Source: Gordionus sp. m RMFG-2023 (taxonomy: Eukaryota > Nematomorpha > Gordioida > Chordodea > Parachordodidae). Taken from it: a stretch of DNA of 64,000 nt. Shown here in pieces: positions 37,246 to 50,090 of the stretch. Made by a program: the position numbers and the translations under genes. The DNA lies in the NCBI RefSeq assembly GCF_954871325.1, contig NC_088775.1:55467561-55531560 (forward strand), read 5' to 3'. Numbering within the stretch: position 1 is the stretch's first letter; each line of letters begins with the position of its first letter. The notes under the pieces are model-generated. The model saw only the letters and a list, made by a program, of their open reading frames with translations, was not told the DNA's origin and made no database searches.

Positions 37246-37667
37246 TCTTATCGCTTAGAATATCTAAAGAAATTACAAATTTTGGATAAAATTCCTAGAA
37301 AAAAAGTTATTTTCATTTCTATGTCAAAATACCCATAGTATTGTACATAGAAGGTAGCATTAATCAATATAATCAAATTTAATATATGAGTCATACAACT
37401 AACAATTTTGAATTAAATGTAGTAAATCATAAATAAAATAAAACTAAACAACTATAGTCAAACATTTCTAATTGGGGATCAATGAGACCAAGATTATTGT
37501 CCACCTAGACAGTTATCCGACTTCTCAAAATTTTTACTTTTTTTTAAGGAAATTTTACCATCTGTTATATTCTGTTTAGCAAAAAAGGGATTATGTTCAA
37601 TCATATTCTACTTTCTAGTAATCATCAAATCATGACTAAAATTAAATATGTATAAATAAACTTATAC

Positions 37668-37914
37668 CTACGGGCCATATTTTAATTTTCTAAATACGGT
37701 TTAGGTCTAAAAAAAAAATTTTAAATACCCGGGCCGAATCTAAAATCTTTTTAAAAAATTACCCAGGCAACCCTAATATTTTAAATCGCCATTATTAGCT
37801 ATAAAAATTAATGGCGCCTGAAAATAAAAAACCCAGGCTAAACCAGGCCAAAAAAAAATAAAAAAAAATAAAAAAAAATTCGGGCCGTGCAAATGATACC
37901 TCTGCAGGTCTCTG
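37668..37914. mobile_element. CCGGGCC-core hAT MITE, copy 5 (left tip missing)
   Basis: The right end CTGCAGGTCTCTG is intact and followed by TCTTATAC (37915-37922); the left side begins inside the element after ACTTATAC (37660-37667), seven of eight bases matching. The left tip of about 30 bp is therefore lost, but the insertion is still recognisable. Confidence 0.6.
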
Positions 37915-38283
37915 TCTTATACAAAATAGAATGTATACATATATATATAAATCACAAAATTGTTCTATATAAAATGAGAATAAAAATATAAAATTAATTC
38001 ATGAAATAAAATAAGATACTATATTAATGAATTATTTATATTTGCATGTGTGACAGTTTCTTTAGAAAATATTAATCTTAGCATATATTTAGAGTATGAT
38101 CAATTATAAATTTAATAACCTAATTTTTTAATTAAGGACTGATATTTGTCTTCTTTATTAATTTTGACATTAAAAAGATGATAAAATTTTATAATATAAA
38201 TGAATGAATGACACAAAAAATAACAAATGCCAACTCTATAGATTACGCATATAGACGAAAAATAAAAATTGCCCACTTTTTAG

Positions 38284-39905
38284 GGTATGACTAAATACTG
38301 AATTGCTAAAATGAATTGCTAAAAAGCAATTAATCATAATCAATCAAATTTTTATTATGTATTTATTTTATGTAATGAAAATTTTTAAAACTTTTTTTAA
38401 AACTTTTTTTAAAATATACTTAAATTATTTTTTTATTAAATGAAGGATACTGATTAAATATCATATAATATATAATTTTATTTTGAGTTAATATTATTAT
38501 AAAAGAAATATTTTCATAGCTTATTAAAAATAAATTTTTTTCAATTTTAAAAATTAACAAATATATATCCGTAAGAGGGCGTTATATGCGTAAATATGTA
38601 AGTATCATTTTAGGAAACCGGAATGATGATTTGGATAGCGCTTTTTTTATATTTGGGTATATATACATATGAAAAACCTAAAAATTAAAAAAAAAATTTA
38701 GGTTTCTTTGATGTTTAATTTATGAGTAGGTTTAGAATAGTAAAATAATGGAAATTTTTTAAGGTAAATATTGCTGGCGTTTTAAATCAAAATATCTTAA
38801 TTTTTGTTTTATACGTGTATATTTACGTGCTAAGCATTATCCTAAAAAATCTTTTGAAAATAATTTGATTTGACCGATTGCCGAGCTCAAAACCGACCAC
38901 TTACTAAATATTCGATTGACCAAATTTACTAGTAATATAATTTGAAAAATGTTGATTTTCGTATTATATGTCTATAAATACGTGTAAAACATAATTCTAA
39001 AAAATATTTTAAAAATGTCGTGATTTGACGGATAACCGACTCGTAGCCCACCCAATGACTAAATACTGAATTGCTGGCGTTTTAAATCAAAATATCTTAA
39101 TTTTTGTTTTATACGTGTATATTTACGTGCTAAGCATTATCCTAAAAAATCTTTTGAAAATAATTTGATTTGACCGATTGCCGAGCTTAAAACCGACCAC
39201 TTACTAAATATTCGATTGACCAAATTTACTAGTAATATTTTGAAAAATTTTGATTTTCGTTTTATATATCTATAAATACGTATAAAACATATTCCCAAAA
39301 AATATTTTTAAAATATCGCTATTTGGCGGATAACCGACTCGTAACCGACCCAATGACTAAATACTGAATTGCTGGCGTTTTAAATCAAAATATCTTAATT
39401 TTTGTTTTATATGTGTATATTTACGTGCTAAGCATTATCAAAATTTTTTGAAAATAATTTGATTTGACCGATTGCCGAGCTCAAAACCGACCACTTACTA
39501 AATATTCGATTGGCCAAATTTACTAGTAATATAATTTGAAAAATGTTGATTTTCGTTTTATATATCTATAAATACGTATAAAACATAATCACAAAAAAAT
39601 TTTTTAAAATATCTCTATTTGGCGGATAACCGACTCGTAGCCCACCCAATGACTAAATACTGAATTGCTGGCGTTTTAAAACAAAATATCTTAATTTTTG
39701 TTTTATACGTGTATATTTACGTGCTAAGCATTATCCTAAAAAATATTTTGAAAATATTATGATTTGACCGAATGCCGAGCTTAAAACCGACCACTTACTA
39801 AATATTCAATTGACCAAATTTACTAGTAATATAATTTGAAAAATGTTGATTTTCGTTTTATATATCTATAAATACGTGTAAAACATAATCCCAAAAAATA
39901 TTTTT
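38284..39905. mobile_element. Second copy of the satellite-bearing TIR element, truncated
   Basis: Opens with GGTATGACTAAATACTGAAT, matching the left tip at 20415, followed by the same AT-rich body and four satellite units of about 295 bp starting near 38772, 39068, 39366 and 39661. The units are more alike to one another than to those in copy 1, especially over AATTGCTGGCGTTTTAAATC. It stops abruptly at about 39905 and no right tip was found. Confidence 0.65.
38772..39905. repeat. Four tandem satellite units of about 295 bp
   Basis: Each unit contains TTGCTGGCGTTTTAAATCAA, TGACCGATTGCCGAGCTCAA, CCGACCACTTACTAAATATT and GGATAACCGACTCGTA in order. The high similarity of units 1 to 3 points to recent homogenisation in this copy. 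Confidence 0.85.
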
Positions 39906-39914
39906 CCCGTAATC

Positions 39915-40030
39915 AAGAAATGAACGTTTTCGTATCATCTTAATGTTATTTTTATTTTTGTATAAACTTTCCTACCATCTTGATGTTAATTTTACATTTT
40001 CCATTAACTTTCCTATAATCTTAATATCAA
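39915..40030. repeat. Short tandem of CTTTCCTACCATCTTGATG units
   Basis: Two to three units of about 50 bp with ATCTTAATGTTA or ATCTTGATGTTA, then AACTTTCCT. No function suggested. Confidence 0.45.
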
Positions 40031-40254
40031 TAAATCAAAGGAGACTATTGTACCTCGTTAAATTATTTTTTTTTTAAAAGAAATTTTTTTTTATACATCA
40101 ACGAGATTTGAAACACAGACTTAACGTTACATAGACAAACGTCCTTTCCAACTCAGCCCCCCTTCTATCTTAAATTTTGTAATACAATTCTTCGTATATA
40201 TGAAACTATATTTTGATAAAGTAATTTAATTATATCAATTTTTAATTTTTTCTA

Positions 40255-40580
40255 TTAGAAGCTCCAGGCCTGGGAAAAAATTTACAAAATTATTATCGGT
40301 TGGCCATGTTTGAGAAAAATTTTTTAAAATTATAATAGTTGGGGCTAGGCTTGGAAAATATTTTGATAAATTATATTGGGCTGGGGTTGGGGAAAATTTT
40401 CAAATTATTATCAGCTTGGACGCTTGGGAATTTTTTTATTATTAACTATGGATCAGACATTGAAATAAAACATTTTTTTTGCAAACCAAAGCTCAATACC
40501 AAAATTATTATGATCTTTGGTTGGGGTTAGGAAAATTTTTTCAAAATTATTATGGCCTTGGACCTTCTTGGGAATTTTTT
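40255..40580. repeat. Degenerate tandem repeat, units of about 55-60 bp
   Basis: Recurring TTGGGGCTAGGCTTGGAAAA-like phrases, each followed by an AAATTATTAT tract, five to six times with much divergence. The frame through it (GLGLEN..., GLGLGK...) reflects the repeat and is not taken as a gene. Confidence 0.6.
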
Positions 40581-40599
40581 CAATATTAAATATTAGGCA

Positions 40600-41990
40600 T
40601 AGGTGATGAATAATATTTTAACAAATAATATTGATATGGGTATCAAGTAAAAGCGTTAAATATATTCTGACCAAAACATAGCATTTACACTTAGTTTTAA
40701 TGGATTGAACCTGGCCTGAAGGGGGTTATAAAGAATAAAAATTGAATATTATTTTCAAATAATAGGTAACAACTATCACAAGAGTGACTAACGGGAGCTC
40801 TGGTACTCTTAGTTATATATCTTTCATTTTGCCTATCAAGAAAGACGGGTCATCATACTTTAAATTAAGAATACCTAATTTTCTCCTAATTTTCTCCTAA
40901 ATTTTAATATTTTTATAAAATATATAATAAAGTATATTTAGTACCATATACACATAATTACTCCTCAACCCCATCATTCTTAAAATAAAGGTTCATAAAT
41001 TTAAATATAAACTATTATATAAATATAAAATAATGGTTGTTTTAAAATCAATTCAATTATATTGGAATTAAAGCAAAATATAATGTAATAGATAATATAA
41101 CAAAACTACAAAATCATATATTGTCAACATCGACCTCAATGATAGCATTCGTTTTTATTAAATATTTATCCATTTTTTATTTTCTAATTTTTCTTGTTAA
41201 ATATTGAGAACCAATAAAGAGACAGGATTTTTTTTTATCGCTGAGAGTTTTTGATTTAATTTATATAGATAAATAAAACACGAGGTAAATTTCTTTTAAA
41301 TGATATTTAAAAAATCTGCAATGAGGGCAGGGAGGAGAGGGGGGGGGGGTATCGTATACATTTAAAATGATATTTATAATAAAAGGCAAATTTCCGATGG
41401 AGTGGAAAATTTCCCATTTATTCACCTCTTGATTATGCGGACATAAATAAATATAGACACAGCATTCCATTTAAAATATAGGAAGATAATGATTCAGATA
41501 TTGAATACATTTCAATAGAAGCTATAATGTATTCTTATCCATAAGACGAATCTTTAGCCTAGCTTCTAGATCAGTGGTCGGCCCAATCTAGGATTTTGTA
41601 CAAATATAAAGCAGTCTAGTGCCTACTAATAAAAAAAATTGAAAACAAAAAACTACAAATTTTTTTTAAATTGGCAAATAAAGAAAATCCATAAATTCTT
41701 AAGGGGGGGGGGGTCTCCATAATTTTTAGTGTACCCCCCCCCTATCGATGATACTAGTTTGAATTCATTCCCTTTTAGGATATGAATTTTAAAAAAATAC
41801 TCATATTTTTAGTATAATAATAACTATCTTGATGGTAAATTTACAAGTAATATTCGCTTTCGTTCATTTTCACATCATAATTAACTGAATAGCATATAAA
41901 TTGCATGAAATATATTTAAAATTCTTTTTCTTTTTTTAAACCAGGACCACCAATGTCCTCTGTGTGCCTGTATAAGGAGAACCTTTTTTA
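40600..41990. other. AT-rich stretch with G/C homopolymer runs
   Basis: No gene found. A run of ten G's at 41340-41350, and a GGGGGGGGG...CCCCCCCCC inverted pair at 41703-41746 that could fold, are notable. CAGTGGTCGGC at about 41571 resembles the tip of many hAT elements, and the pair at 41703-41746 could lie near its other end, but no duplication was found. Confidence 0.4.
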
Positions 41991-41993
41991 ATT

Positions 41994-42845
41994 CAATCCT
42001 TCAATACTCTGGTGGGGTATATGAAACCCCAGGCATATTAAAAATGATAACACATAAAAACGGTAAAATATTATGATCTGGGTTCTTCAGTAGCTTCATC
42101 AAATATATCTAAGAATCTATATTCCAAATTTCAAATATTTCGGTTAGGTAATTTAAGCATTTTGTGACTGATTGTGGTTTGTGAGACCCCACCAGAGTAA
42201 ATTTGTAATTTTTTAAGAATTTTTTTACAATTTTTAAAATTATAAATATATACTTACTACTATATTATAAAATTTATTAAAACAAATTTTAAATATCTTT
42301 TATTTTGATTGAGATATATGAAAAAGAAAACTTAAACATTTATTTTGGTGGAGTTATTTTATTCTATTTTCACCATCTGGCTCATTTCTCAAATTATTTT
42401 TATCATATACTATGATTTTTGCAGATTCTGATAGTAAATAAAGAATTATTTAAGATGTAATTGTAATATTTTATTTGAGGTAATTATGACTAGTAATTGA
42501 TAATGAGGAAGAAGATTCTATTTATGATAGTGATCATGATACACAATCTGAATTAGATGAAGAAGAAGATATGCTAGTTGAAACAGACAATAAACTTAAA
42601 TATTATTTGGGTAAATATGGAATTATTTATCATATCTATTTCTCTGTAAAATTAGCTAAAAATAAGGTGACTCAATGGAAAAAGGATTTAAATCAAAGAG
42701 TAAAACACGTCAACAAAATTTAATTTTTCATATGCCAGGAGTAAAAGAATATGGGAAAGAAGCCGACACTCCAGGAAAATGTTTTGATTTGTTCATATCA
42801 CCAAAAATGATTGAAGAAATTATATAATATACAAAATACAATTAT
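41994..42845 (+). mobile_element. piggyBac remnant, relative of the 4.7-kb element
   Basis: Left end CCTTCAATACTCTGGTGGGG and the next 400 bp match the left part of the 4699-6083 element. At 42500-42830 plus-strand frames read EDSIYDSDHDTQSELDEEED, then MEKGFKSKSK, FHMPGVKEYGKEADTPGKCF and DLFISPKMIEEII: the acidic N-terminus and start of the piggyBac DDE region. The right part is missing; the copy stops at about 42845. This copy keeps a longer readable N-terminus than the 4.7-kb one. Confidence 0.7.
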
Positions 42846-43229
42846 TGCTAAAAAACTTTTTGTGTATTAATTTATATTTCCAACATTTAAATTTTTTATG
42901 TATATAAATTTTAAAGGCTCAAAAAATTCAAATTTCTATTTTGGGTCATTTAAGTGATTCATATAGTGGTTATATTCACTTTATTTTATAATTAACGTTT
43001 ATTTTATAGTTTTTCTATACCACCAGTTATATCCGTTTAATATTTTTTAATTCACATTTATTTTATAGTTTTTTATATGACGGTTTATACATATAATTTT
43101 TTTATAATTCACATTAATTTAAAATTGTGTATTAGAAATAGTTATTAGTTCTAATAAATTTATACTTGATATTTTTAAAAAACAATAATATTTCTTAAAA
43201 AATTTTATTATCCCCCCCCCCAGAATTCC

Positions 43230-44490
43230 TGCGTAGCCTGGTAACAGAATAAAAAATACTATCCAGTTTTATAAATTGTGACACATTAACTCTATCTAGA
43301 AAAAAAATTAGAGAAACTGCAAAAGATCCAATCTTAAAAAGAGTAAAAATATTAATAAATGGTACAAATATACAAAATCAAACCAGAATTACAAGCTTAT
43401 AGAACAAGAAAAGATGAAATAGAAAATGACGACGGTATTTTATTTTGGAATGACAGATTCATTCCGTGCTCACTTCAAAAAAGGGTTTTACATATATGCA
43501 TACTGGGCATCTGGGTATTACATCAATGAAATCCATTACGAGACATTATATATGGTGGGAACATGTAGATAAAGATGTTGAATAACTAGTTAACAGCTGT
43601 ATGGGATGTCAAAAACAACGCAGATATATACCAGATGTTGCCATATACCCGTGGAATCTTCATCGCAACACTGGGAAAGGGTACATTTCGATTTTGCCGG
43701 CTCACTGGACGGATTTTATTGGCTGGTAGGAATCGCTGCGTACTCAAAATGGATCGAGATCAACAAGTAAGAATTTAATAAATAGATTAGAAAAATGGGT
43801 ACTCAACAATATGGAAGTAATTATAAATGACAATGGTCCACAATTTATTTCAAATGAATTTGATAAATGGTGTAAAAAAGAATATACAACATATAAAAAC
43901 TACACCTTATCATCCGAGAAGTACTGGTTTAGTAGAAAGATGCATTCAGACTATCAAATTGATATTTAGCAAATAGAGAACAAACGGGGAAAAACGCCTA
44001 AATGAAGTGCTATTTACCTATAGAAATTCAGAACACTCATCAACGGGACGAATACCAGCAAAACTATTTATGGAAAGGTGACTAAATACATTGGACTGGG
44101 TCAAACTTTCTATTACTGAAAAATCACAAACTTCTGAAGTGAAACCTAACCAGTTAGACAAAGGAATCCAGATAATTTGGATAAAAACTATTTAGTATGA
44201 ATAAAAACCCCAATTGAAAAAGTATGGCATGAAGGAAAGATAATAAATCAACAAGCTAAATTCTCTTACAATATAGAAGAAAAAGATTGTACGAAAACAC
44301 GCCGACACGAACAAGGGAAGAACTAGTGGAACCCGTATCAATAATAATAGATGACAATATAAAGTTAGGAGAAGATAAAACAGTAGAAACAATTAAACCA
44401 AGTCAAGAAGAAATTCGAAACCGATATCCAACGAGGGGACGAAAGCAAACAAAAAGATTAATAGAAGATCTTGAACTTGGTGAGAAATAA
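43230..44490 (+). mobile_element. Gypsy-type LTR retroelement fossil, integrase part
   Basis: Plus-strand remnants of a Pol polyprotein: spacer before integrase, the zinc-binding part, a piece of the integrase core and the charged C-terminal tail ending near 44490. The tail and spacer resemble those in the element at 55055-57947, so it is probably a member of the same or a sister family. No terminal repeats were seen next to it. Broken, with several breaks, and clearly older than that element. Confidence 0.65.
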
Positions 44491-44650
44491 GATATGTCAT
44501 ATTTTATATATTTTTAAAGGTTATAAATAATATTCAACGTATTTGATTAACATACAATAATATAACGTATTTATAGAAGTTAAATTGAATAATTATTGAA
44601 AATAAAAATTATTAACCATATATTTTATGAAGTTTCTTAAAGATATAAAA

Positions 44651-44951
44651 GTCCTAAGCCCAGCCCGGGTACACAGGCTGAGCAATATTTCAATTTTTTT
44701 AAATATATCCGGGTGGGTCCTAAAAAAAATTTTTAATACCCGGGCCGGACCGTATATTTTAAAAACAAACATTCAAAATCCCCATTATTATTAATAAAAA
44801 TTAAAAATAAATATACATTTTTAAAAAATCCGGGCCAAGTCTTTTTTAAAAAAATACGAGCCGGGCCTGAAAATATAAAACTCGGTCAAGGCCGGGAATA
44901 AAATTTTTTAACCGGGACGGGCCGTGTAAATTGTACTTCTGCAGGTCACTG
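44651..44951. mobile_element. CCGGGCC-core hAT MITE, copy 6
   Basis: Right end CTGCAGGTCACTG; body with CAGCCCGGGTAC, CCCGGGCCGGACC and ACGGGCCGTG. The left tip is not present, so limits on that side are approximate and no duplication could be checked. Confidence 0.55.
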
Positions 44952-44959
44952 GTTATTAA

Positions 44960-46364
44960 GCCTTGACATTCAGACCTATGCCCTCTGACTAATGTAAACG
45001 TTTATTATTTTTTAAAATGATTATTTATACATGTCAAATAATTTAATACTAGTCAAGGGAGACATTTCGGAATGACGACATAGATGACAATAAAGTAGAT
45101 ATTCTGCACACTCTTTGTTATGATTCTCCTTTAACTTCATCAATTCCAACATCTAATAATCTTCAAGTCGAGATAGAAGATCCAGAAAATATGTGTTGAT
45201 GAATTAATCATCCCGTTCAAAGGGCGGAGTCCTTTAAAACAATATATAAAATCAAAGCCTCATAAATGGGATAGCAAAGTTTTCCCATTGGCCGGATCCC
45301 CCGGTATTGTATATGATTTTAAAAACTAATCCAACACCATCAGAATTAGGGATAAAAGGTGATTTCGTTCTCCAATTGGCTAAAAATATACAGAAATTTC
45401 AAAATCATAAACTCTTAAGATAACTACTTTTCTTCAATAGCATTGGCTAAAAAAATTAAAAGAAATAGGTATTTTATGGTAGGGACTATTAAACGTAATA
45501 GGTAATCGGGTGAAAGATTGCAAGTAATGCGATCGAGACTTAAAAAAAGATGGTCGCGGGAGCTATGTATTTGAAGTTAATAAGAAAATATAATAATTGT
45601 CAAATGGTATGGCAATAAGTTTGTGTACGTCATCTCATCCTTTATCAATGTTCATCTGATAGCAAATGTAAAAAGATGGTCACTAAGTATCTAAAAATAT
45701 ATTGAAGTGCCAAGACCAAACATATTAAAAATATATAATGAAGGTATGGGAGGAGTCGATATACATGATATTCTAGTTGAGTACTATCGAGTAGATATTA
45801 AAGGAAAAAGGTTCTACTTGAGAATCATTTTTCATCTTATTGATATGTGTGTGGTGAATTCATGGCTTTTATAGGTGGCAAATATACCATGAAAAATAAA
45901 TTTATGAAACTTATCCAAATTAAAACACATATTATTAACGCATTGTTATCGGCAGGGAAAATTAGTAAAAGAAAATCAGGGAGACCTTTGAATGAACAGA
46001 TAATTTTTAAAAAAAATTATTCTATAATGGCGCCTATATCTGATATGATAACATAGGTCATTGGCCGAATACCTGAGAAATGAGGCAAAGATGCAAGTTA
46101 TTCATAAATGCATACTTCTAAACAAAATGTGCAAAATATATTTAAGTTATAACCATTATAGAAAGTGTTTTCGAGATTTTTATAATAAATAGATATTTGT
46201 ATCTTTCTGTATTACACTATGTCTGGTGTCAAATTGCATCATTTTTTCCCTGTATAATTAAAAATAAAAGTTAAAAAAAATTTGGGCATCTATGGAGTGT
46301 ATTTATAAATAATTTATTGAAAAAATTTTTTTTTTTAATTATTAAAAAGTTGGGTGTCAAAGGG
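44960..46364 (+). mobile_element. piggyBac remnant, third family
   Basis: TTAA precedes it (44956-44959); the right flank is TTGA, one base off. Ends GCCTTGACATTC and, read inward on the other strand, CCCTTTGACACCC are similar. The coding remnant inside (45060-46080) is a piggyBac transposase. At 1.4 kb it has lost much of its interior. Confidence 0.6.
45060..46080 (+). pseudogene. piggyBac transposase remnant
   Basis: Plus-strand pieces: VDELIIPFKGRSPLKQYI, followed by KPHKWDSKVFPLAGSPGIVY (about 45195-45315), the first catalytic aspartate region; later ILKIYNEGMGGVDIHDILVE and YYRVDIKGKRFYLRIIFHLI (about 45725-45840), the GVD catalytic region; then VVNSW and a basic C-terminus to about 46055. 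The same motifs, differently worded, occur in the 8.3-9.8 kb transposase, showing two distinct families. Interrupted by stops and frame changes. Confidence 0.75.
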
Positions 46365-46369
46365 TTGAT

Positions 46370-47300
46370 ACTAGATTCAATATTCGAACTAATTTAGATT
46401 TTAATTTATAACCAATTATTATCAGTAAGACAAAAAAAAGTCGATTATTGTACCTTTGGCCCCATTGTGTAATATAATTGCTAATGAGCTAAAATTTCGT
46501 TTTCGATATAAATCACGTATAAAGTCCTCAAATCTCCATTGAAATTGAAAGAGTTCGACCGAAAAGTGTTTGATTTAAAATAGAATGGCCCAAATATATT
46601 ATTAAATTATTATATATAATTGTTAGATTTTAATAATTATTCTCAAATTTTTTTATCGTGGCATCCCTGTTTGTTAAGACATTCATAGTTAGTCTAAAAA
46701 CTTGGGGTATTTGAGAGCAGAGTGGTTGTTATATTTAATGAATAACTTTATATTGGTATAATCATCGACACTCAATTTTAAAGAAATTATTTAAACTTTG
46801 AGTGTCAACTTTATCAATATTTATATCATCTAAGAGGTGCCAAAAAACTCTATTAAATATATGTCATTTCCGAGATTGTCTAGAAATATTTATCAAAAAA
46901 ATTATGATATTTTTTTTGAGTGAATATAAATAAATAAAATTATAATATAAAAATTTTTATGTTGTCGTCATCCATTGCGTAAAATAAATTTTGTCTGGTT
47001 TTTGTAATGATATAAACTCGGACATATTATTAAATGAATTCATTTCAAATACTATTATTTTTAATATAAAAAAACGAAAAATATAATTATATAAAAATTT
47101 TTCTTAAATGTATTTAAAAAATACTGATCCCTCTAAAATAGTATCTAAATATAATTATAGAGCCTTTTTTATAAAGTATTTTTAAATAAAGATACAGATA
47201 TCACATTTTTGTGGCTTTAACAACTCTGAATGGCTTCTTACTAAAGCCGACTGTAAAAAGTAAAAGGAAAAAAAATCGACAAAAAAACAAGAAAGCAAGA
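46370..47300. other. AT-rich stretch, nothing recognised
   Basis: No frame, tip or tandem of note. Presumed ordinary non-coding sequence. Confidence 0.4.
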
Positions 47301-48035
47301 CAAAACATAAATGTAGTGTAGTGCTGTAAAGTAACGTAAAAAAGTAATGTCGTTACTAACTTCGTTACCTTTTTTGAAGAAAAGGAACGCCATTAGTTAC
47401 CATCTTCTAGAGGTAGCGAGTAACTGTAATGCGTTTCTTTTTTTTGAGTAAAGTTATCGCAAAACGTTACTCGTTACTTAAAAAAAATTTTTAAATAATA
47501 TTTAAAAAAAACATATTTTATTGTACTATAAAATTACTTTTATTTATTTTTTAATATAAATAATTTAAGCCGAGTTTTAATTCATATCTACCACCATTCC
47601 TTCATTTTTATTTTAAATTCTCGTTGCTAAATTTTCAATCAAATGTTAATCTAATTAATATTCATTCAATATTCAAAGTAAATATTAATAATAATATTAT
47701 TGTTCTATTTTATAATTTATTTTAAGAATATTATGTCCACAGTACTTACTTTTTCAGGTGAAGATAATTTAACCCTTCCATGGCCCAATTTGAAAAATAT
47801 TTTACACCAATAAAGAAAATTAAGGATACGCAAATATTTCAACCACAATGTCCAGCAGTTCAAACTTAAAAAAGCATATGAAGGTAAAAAGATGAATTAA
47901 TATATTATTATTTTAATAATAGAATATTAAATCATGGGTAATATAAAATAACCATTAAAAAAAGTATTCTTTCATAATATTTTAAAAGGCTTATTCATGA
48001 AATTAAAATATAAGCAATTAAATTATACTATAGTA

Positions 48036-48170
48036 CAAGGCTGGGAACCAACATTAAAAACCCAAGATTAACAAAATATTGGTATTGGTTAAAAATATTA
48101 TATTGGGTTTAAACAATATCTTCTATTTCTTGTTTTAGTATTGCTATTGGTTTAAATTTTTTAATTTTTA
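48036..48170. mobile_element. End fragment of hAT family B
   Basis: AAGGCTGGGAACCAACATTA, then repeated TTGGTATTGG-type motifs and CTATTTCTTG, match the right end of the 54058-59137 element read on the opposite strand. Only about 130 bp is present. It lies inside hAT A, so it either inserted there or is a deletion product. Confidence 0.6.
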
Positions 48171-48465
48171 ATAAATTTAAAGAATAAAATAGTGATTTTA
48201 AAAAACTTTGTTTAAATAAATATGTATTTTTAAATAAATATATATATGAAATAAAACTGAAGCAATATTATTTTACTGAACCCTATTTTTTTAATTCCTT
48301 TTTAAATGATAATACTGAATTCTGAAAAAGATAAGAAATTGAAAAATTATCATTGGCAATCATAATTTCTATTTTTAATATTTTCCTTGACAATAAGCTT
48401 AGTGAGGGATTAGGAAATGCAATTAAATTTTTAAATTATTTATCTTCAATTATTGAAAAAACTAG

Positions 48466-50090
48466 TTGTTTTTAATAAAAAATTCAGGGATTAATAATAT
48501 TTTAATTAATAAATTATTGACGGTACATTCTTCAAAAATGAAAAAGAATAATGAATATTTGAATAATAATTTTAAAAAAATTGTAGCCAATCAATTCACA
48601 CTCATTGAGATGCAGAATCCTACATCAAAGATAAAAATAGCACAAAAAACTGTTGATGAATTAGTTTTTAATTTTGTAATTGAAGAATTATAACCATTTT
48701 CGATTGTAAAAAGCACTGCACAAAAAATTGCAGCCAACTAAAAATGTGATGTCTAGGTCTACCCTCGATGACACATGGCAAAGAAATTAGTGGATTTATT
48801 GTGTATCCCTAACGGATTCTTGGTCAGCTTATCATCGGTAAATAAAATATATATTTTAAAGATTGATAATATTGTCTTTTAAAAAAGTTCATTTGGGGAT
48901 GACGCTACACCCAGACACTATTGAGAGAGTTTCAGCCTGCTTAGCTTTTAAAAGGTCTAACCCAAAACACCCATTTGATTATCCACCAAAAATAATCTTT
49001 GAAATTTTCACCACACAATACAAAATATATTTTATACTTACCTTAGCATCATTCCTGTTCAGCTCACACTTTAAATCTCATTCAAGTATTGACATTGAAA
49101 AGGCAGGTAACGATATTCATTTTAAAACCATTTCGAAAATTACATTTTCTAAGTGTAAGTTATTGTGCAATAAACATAGGCTTCTTCAAATTGTGCATTC
49201 ATTTTAAAAGAAAACATGGGAAGATATCTGATTAAACCGGTTATAACAAGATGGAACTCTTTTTATAACTCCATAAAATAAATAGATAGTCTTATTAAGG
49301 AGAATTGCCAAAAATTTGACGAATCTTGTGATAAATCTGAATTACAGATTTTTAGATAACGACTAGTTGTTCATGGATGAATATTATATGGTTAGTGTTA
49401 ATTCTGTTAATTAAGGAATGTATATGATTTTATAAGTTATGGAACCGATTGCTACGGCTCTTTCAATTTTAGAGAGTGAAGAAAAAATGCATTTGGGATA
49501 TCTCACTCCCATTATATTAAAACTTAAAGAAATGCCTTTAAATAATTTCAAGTTTTGTTAACCGCTTATTAATTCAATCCTGAAAGGCATAGATAAAAGG
49601 TATACAGTTCAAATATTGCTTACAATTTATATTTTGATTGTCTTTTATAATAGATTCAAACACATCTATAACGATGAATATATACGATCCGCAATCATTC
49701 ACCCGCTATTTAAAATGGATTAGCCCTGGATAAAATTAGAAAGAAAGAATGCTAGAACATATTTCCAGTTTGAGAAAAGATCTTAATAAAGAAAGTGAGA
49801 CTTAATTTCTTTATCCAACACACATACCAGAATATATTCTGATAAAGAAAATAAAAGCCTTTGTGAAGATGATCTATTAAGTTTTTTCAAAATAAAGATA
49901 ATTTTTAAATATTTTTAATAAATTCCCCTTTTTATTTATTAAATATAATACAATCTCCCATCCTCTGCGCCAAATGAACGTATGTTTAGCACGGCGAAAG
50001 ATGTATTGAGCAATGAGCGCTCTTATTTGTCCGATCAAAATTTTGAAAATCAAGTGTTGCTAAAAATAAATAAAAAATTGTTACAAAAAG
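48466..50090 (+). pseudogene. hAT transposase A, interrupted
   Basis: Plus-strand pieces: VDELVFNFVIEEL with PFSIV just beyond (48650-48710); RSTLDDTWQ and SLTDSWSAYHR (48755-48840), the first DDE strand; 48863-49207 contains HLGMTLHPDTIERVSACLAF; MEPIATALSILESEEKMHLG and YLTPIILKLKEMPL (49440-49550); SAIIHPLFKMD (49690-49725); and LPSSAPNERMFSTAKDVLSN, ERSYLSDQNFENQVLLKIN (about 49955-50070), the C-terminal dimerisation region. Many stops and frame changes, so long dead. Confidence 0.75.

Noticed and set aside
40339-40530. Frame with GLGLEN repeats
   Set aside because: Follows the degenerate tandem repeat at 40255-40580; no start context or family likeness.
44192-44392. Hydrophobic minus-strand frame resembling a membrane protein
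   Set aside because: Antisense of the AT-rich tail of the Gypsy fossil; hydrophobicity follows from T-rich codons.
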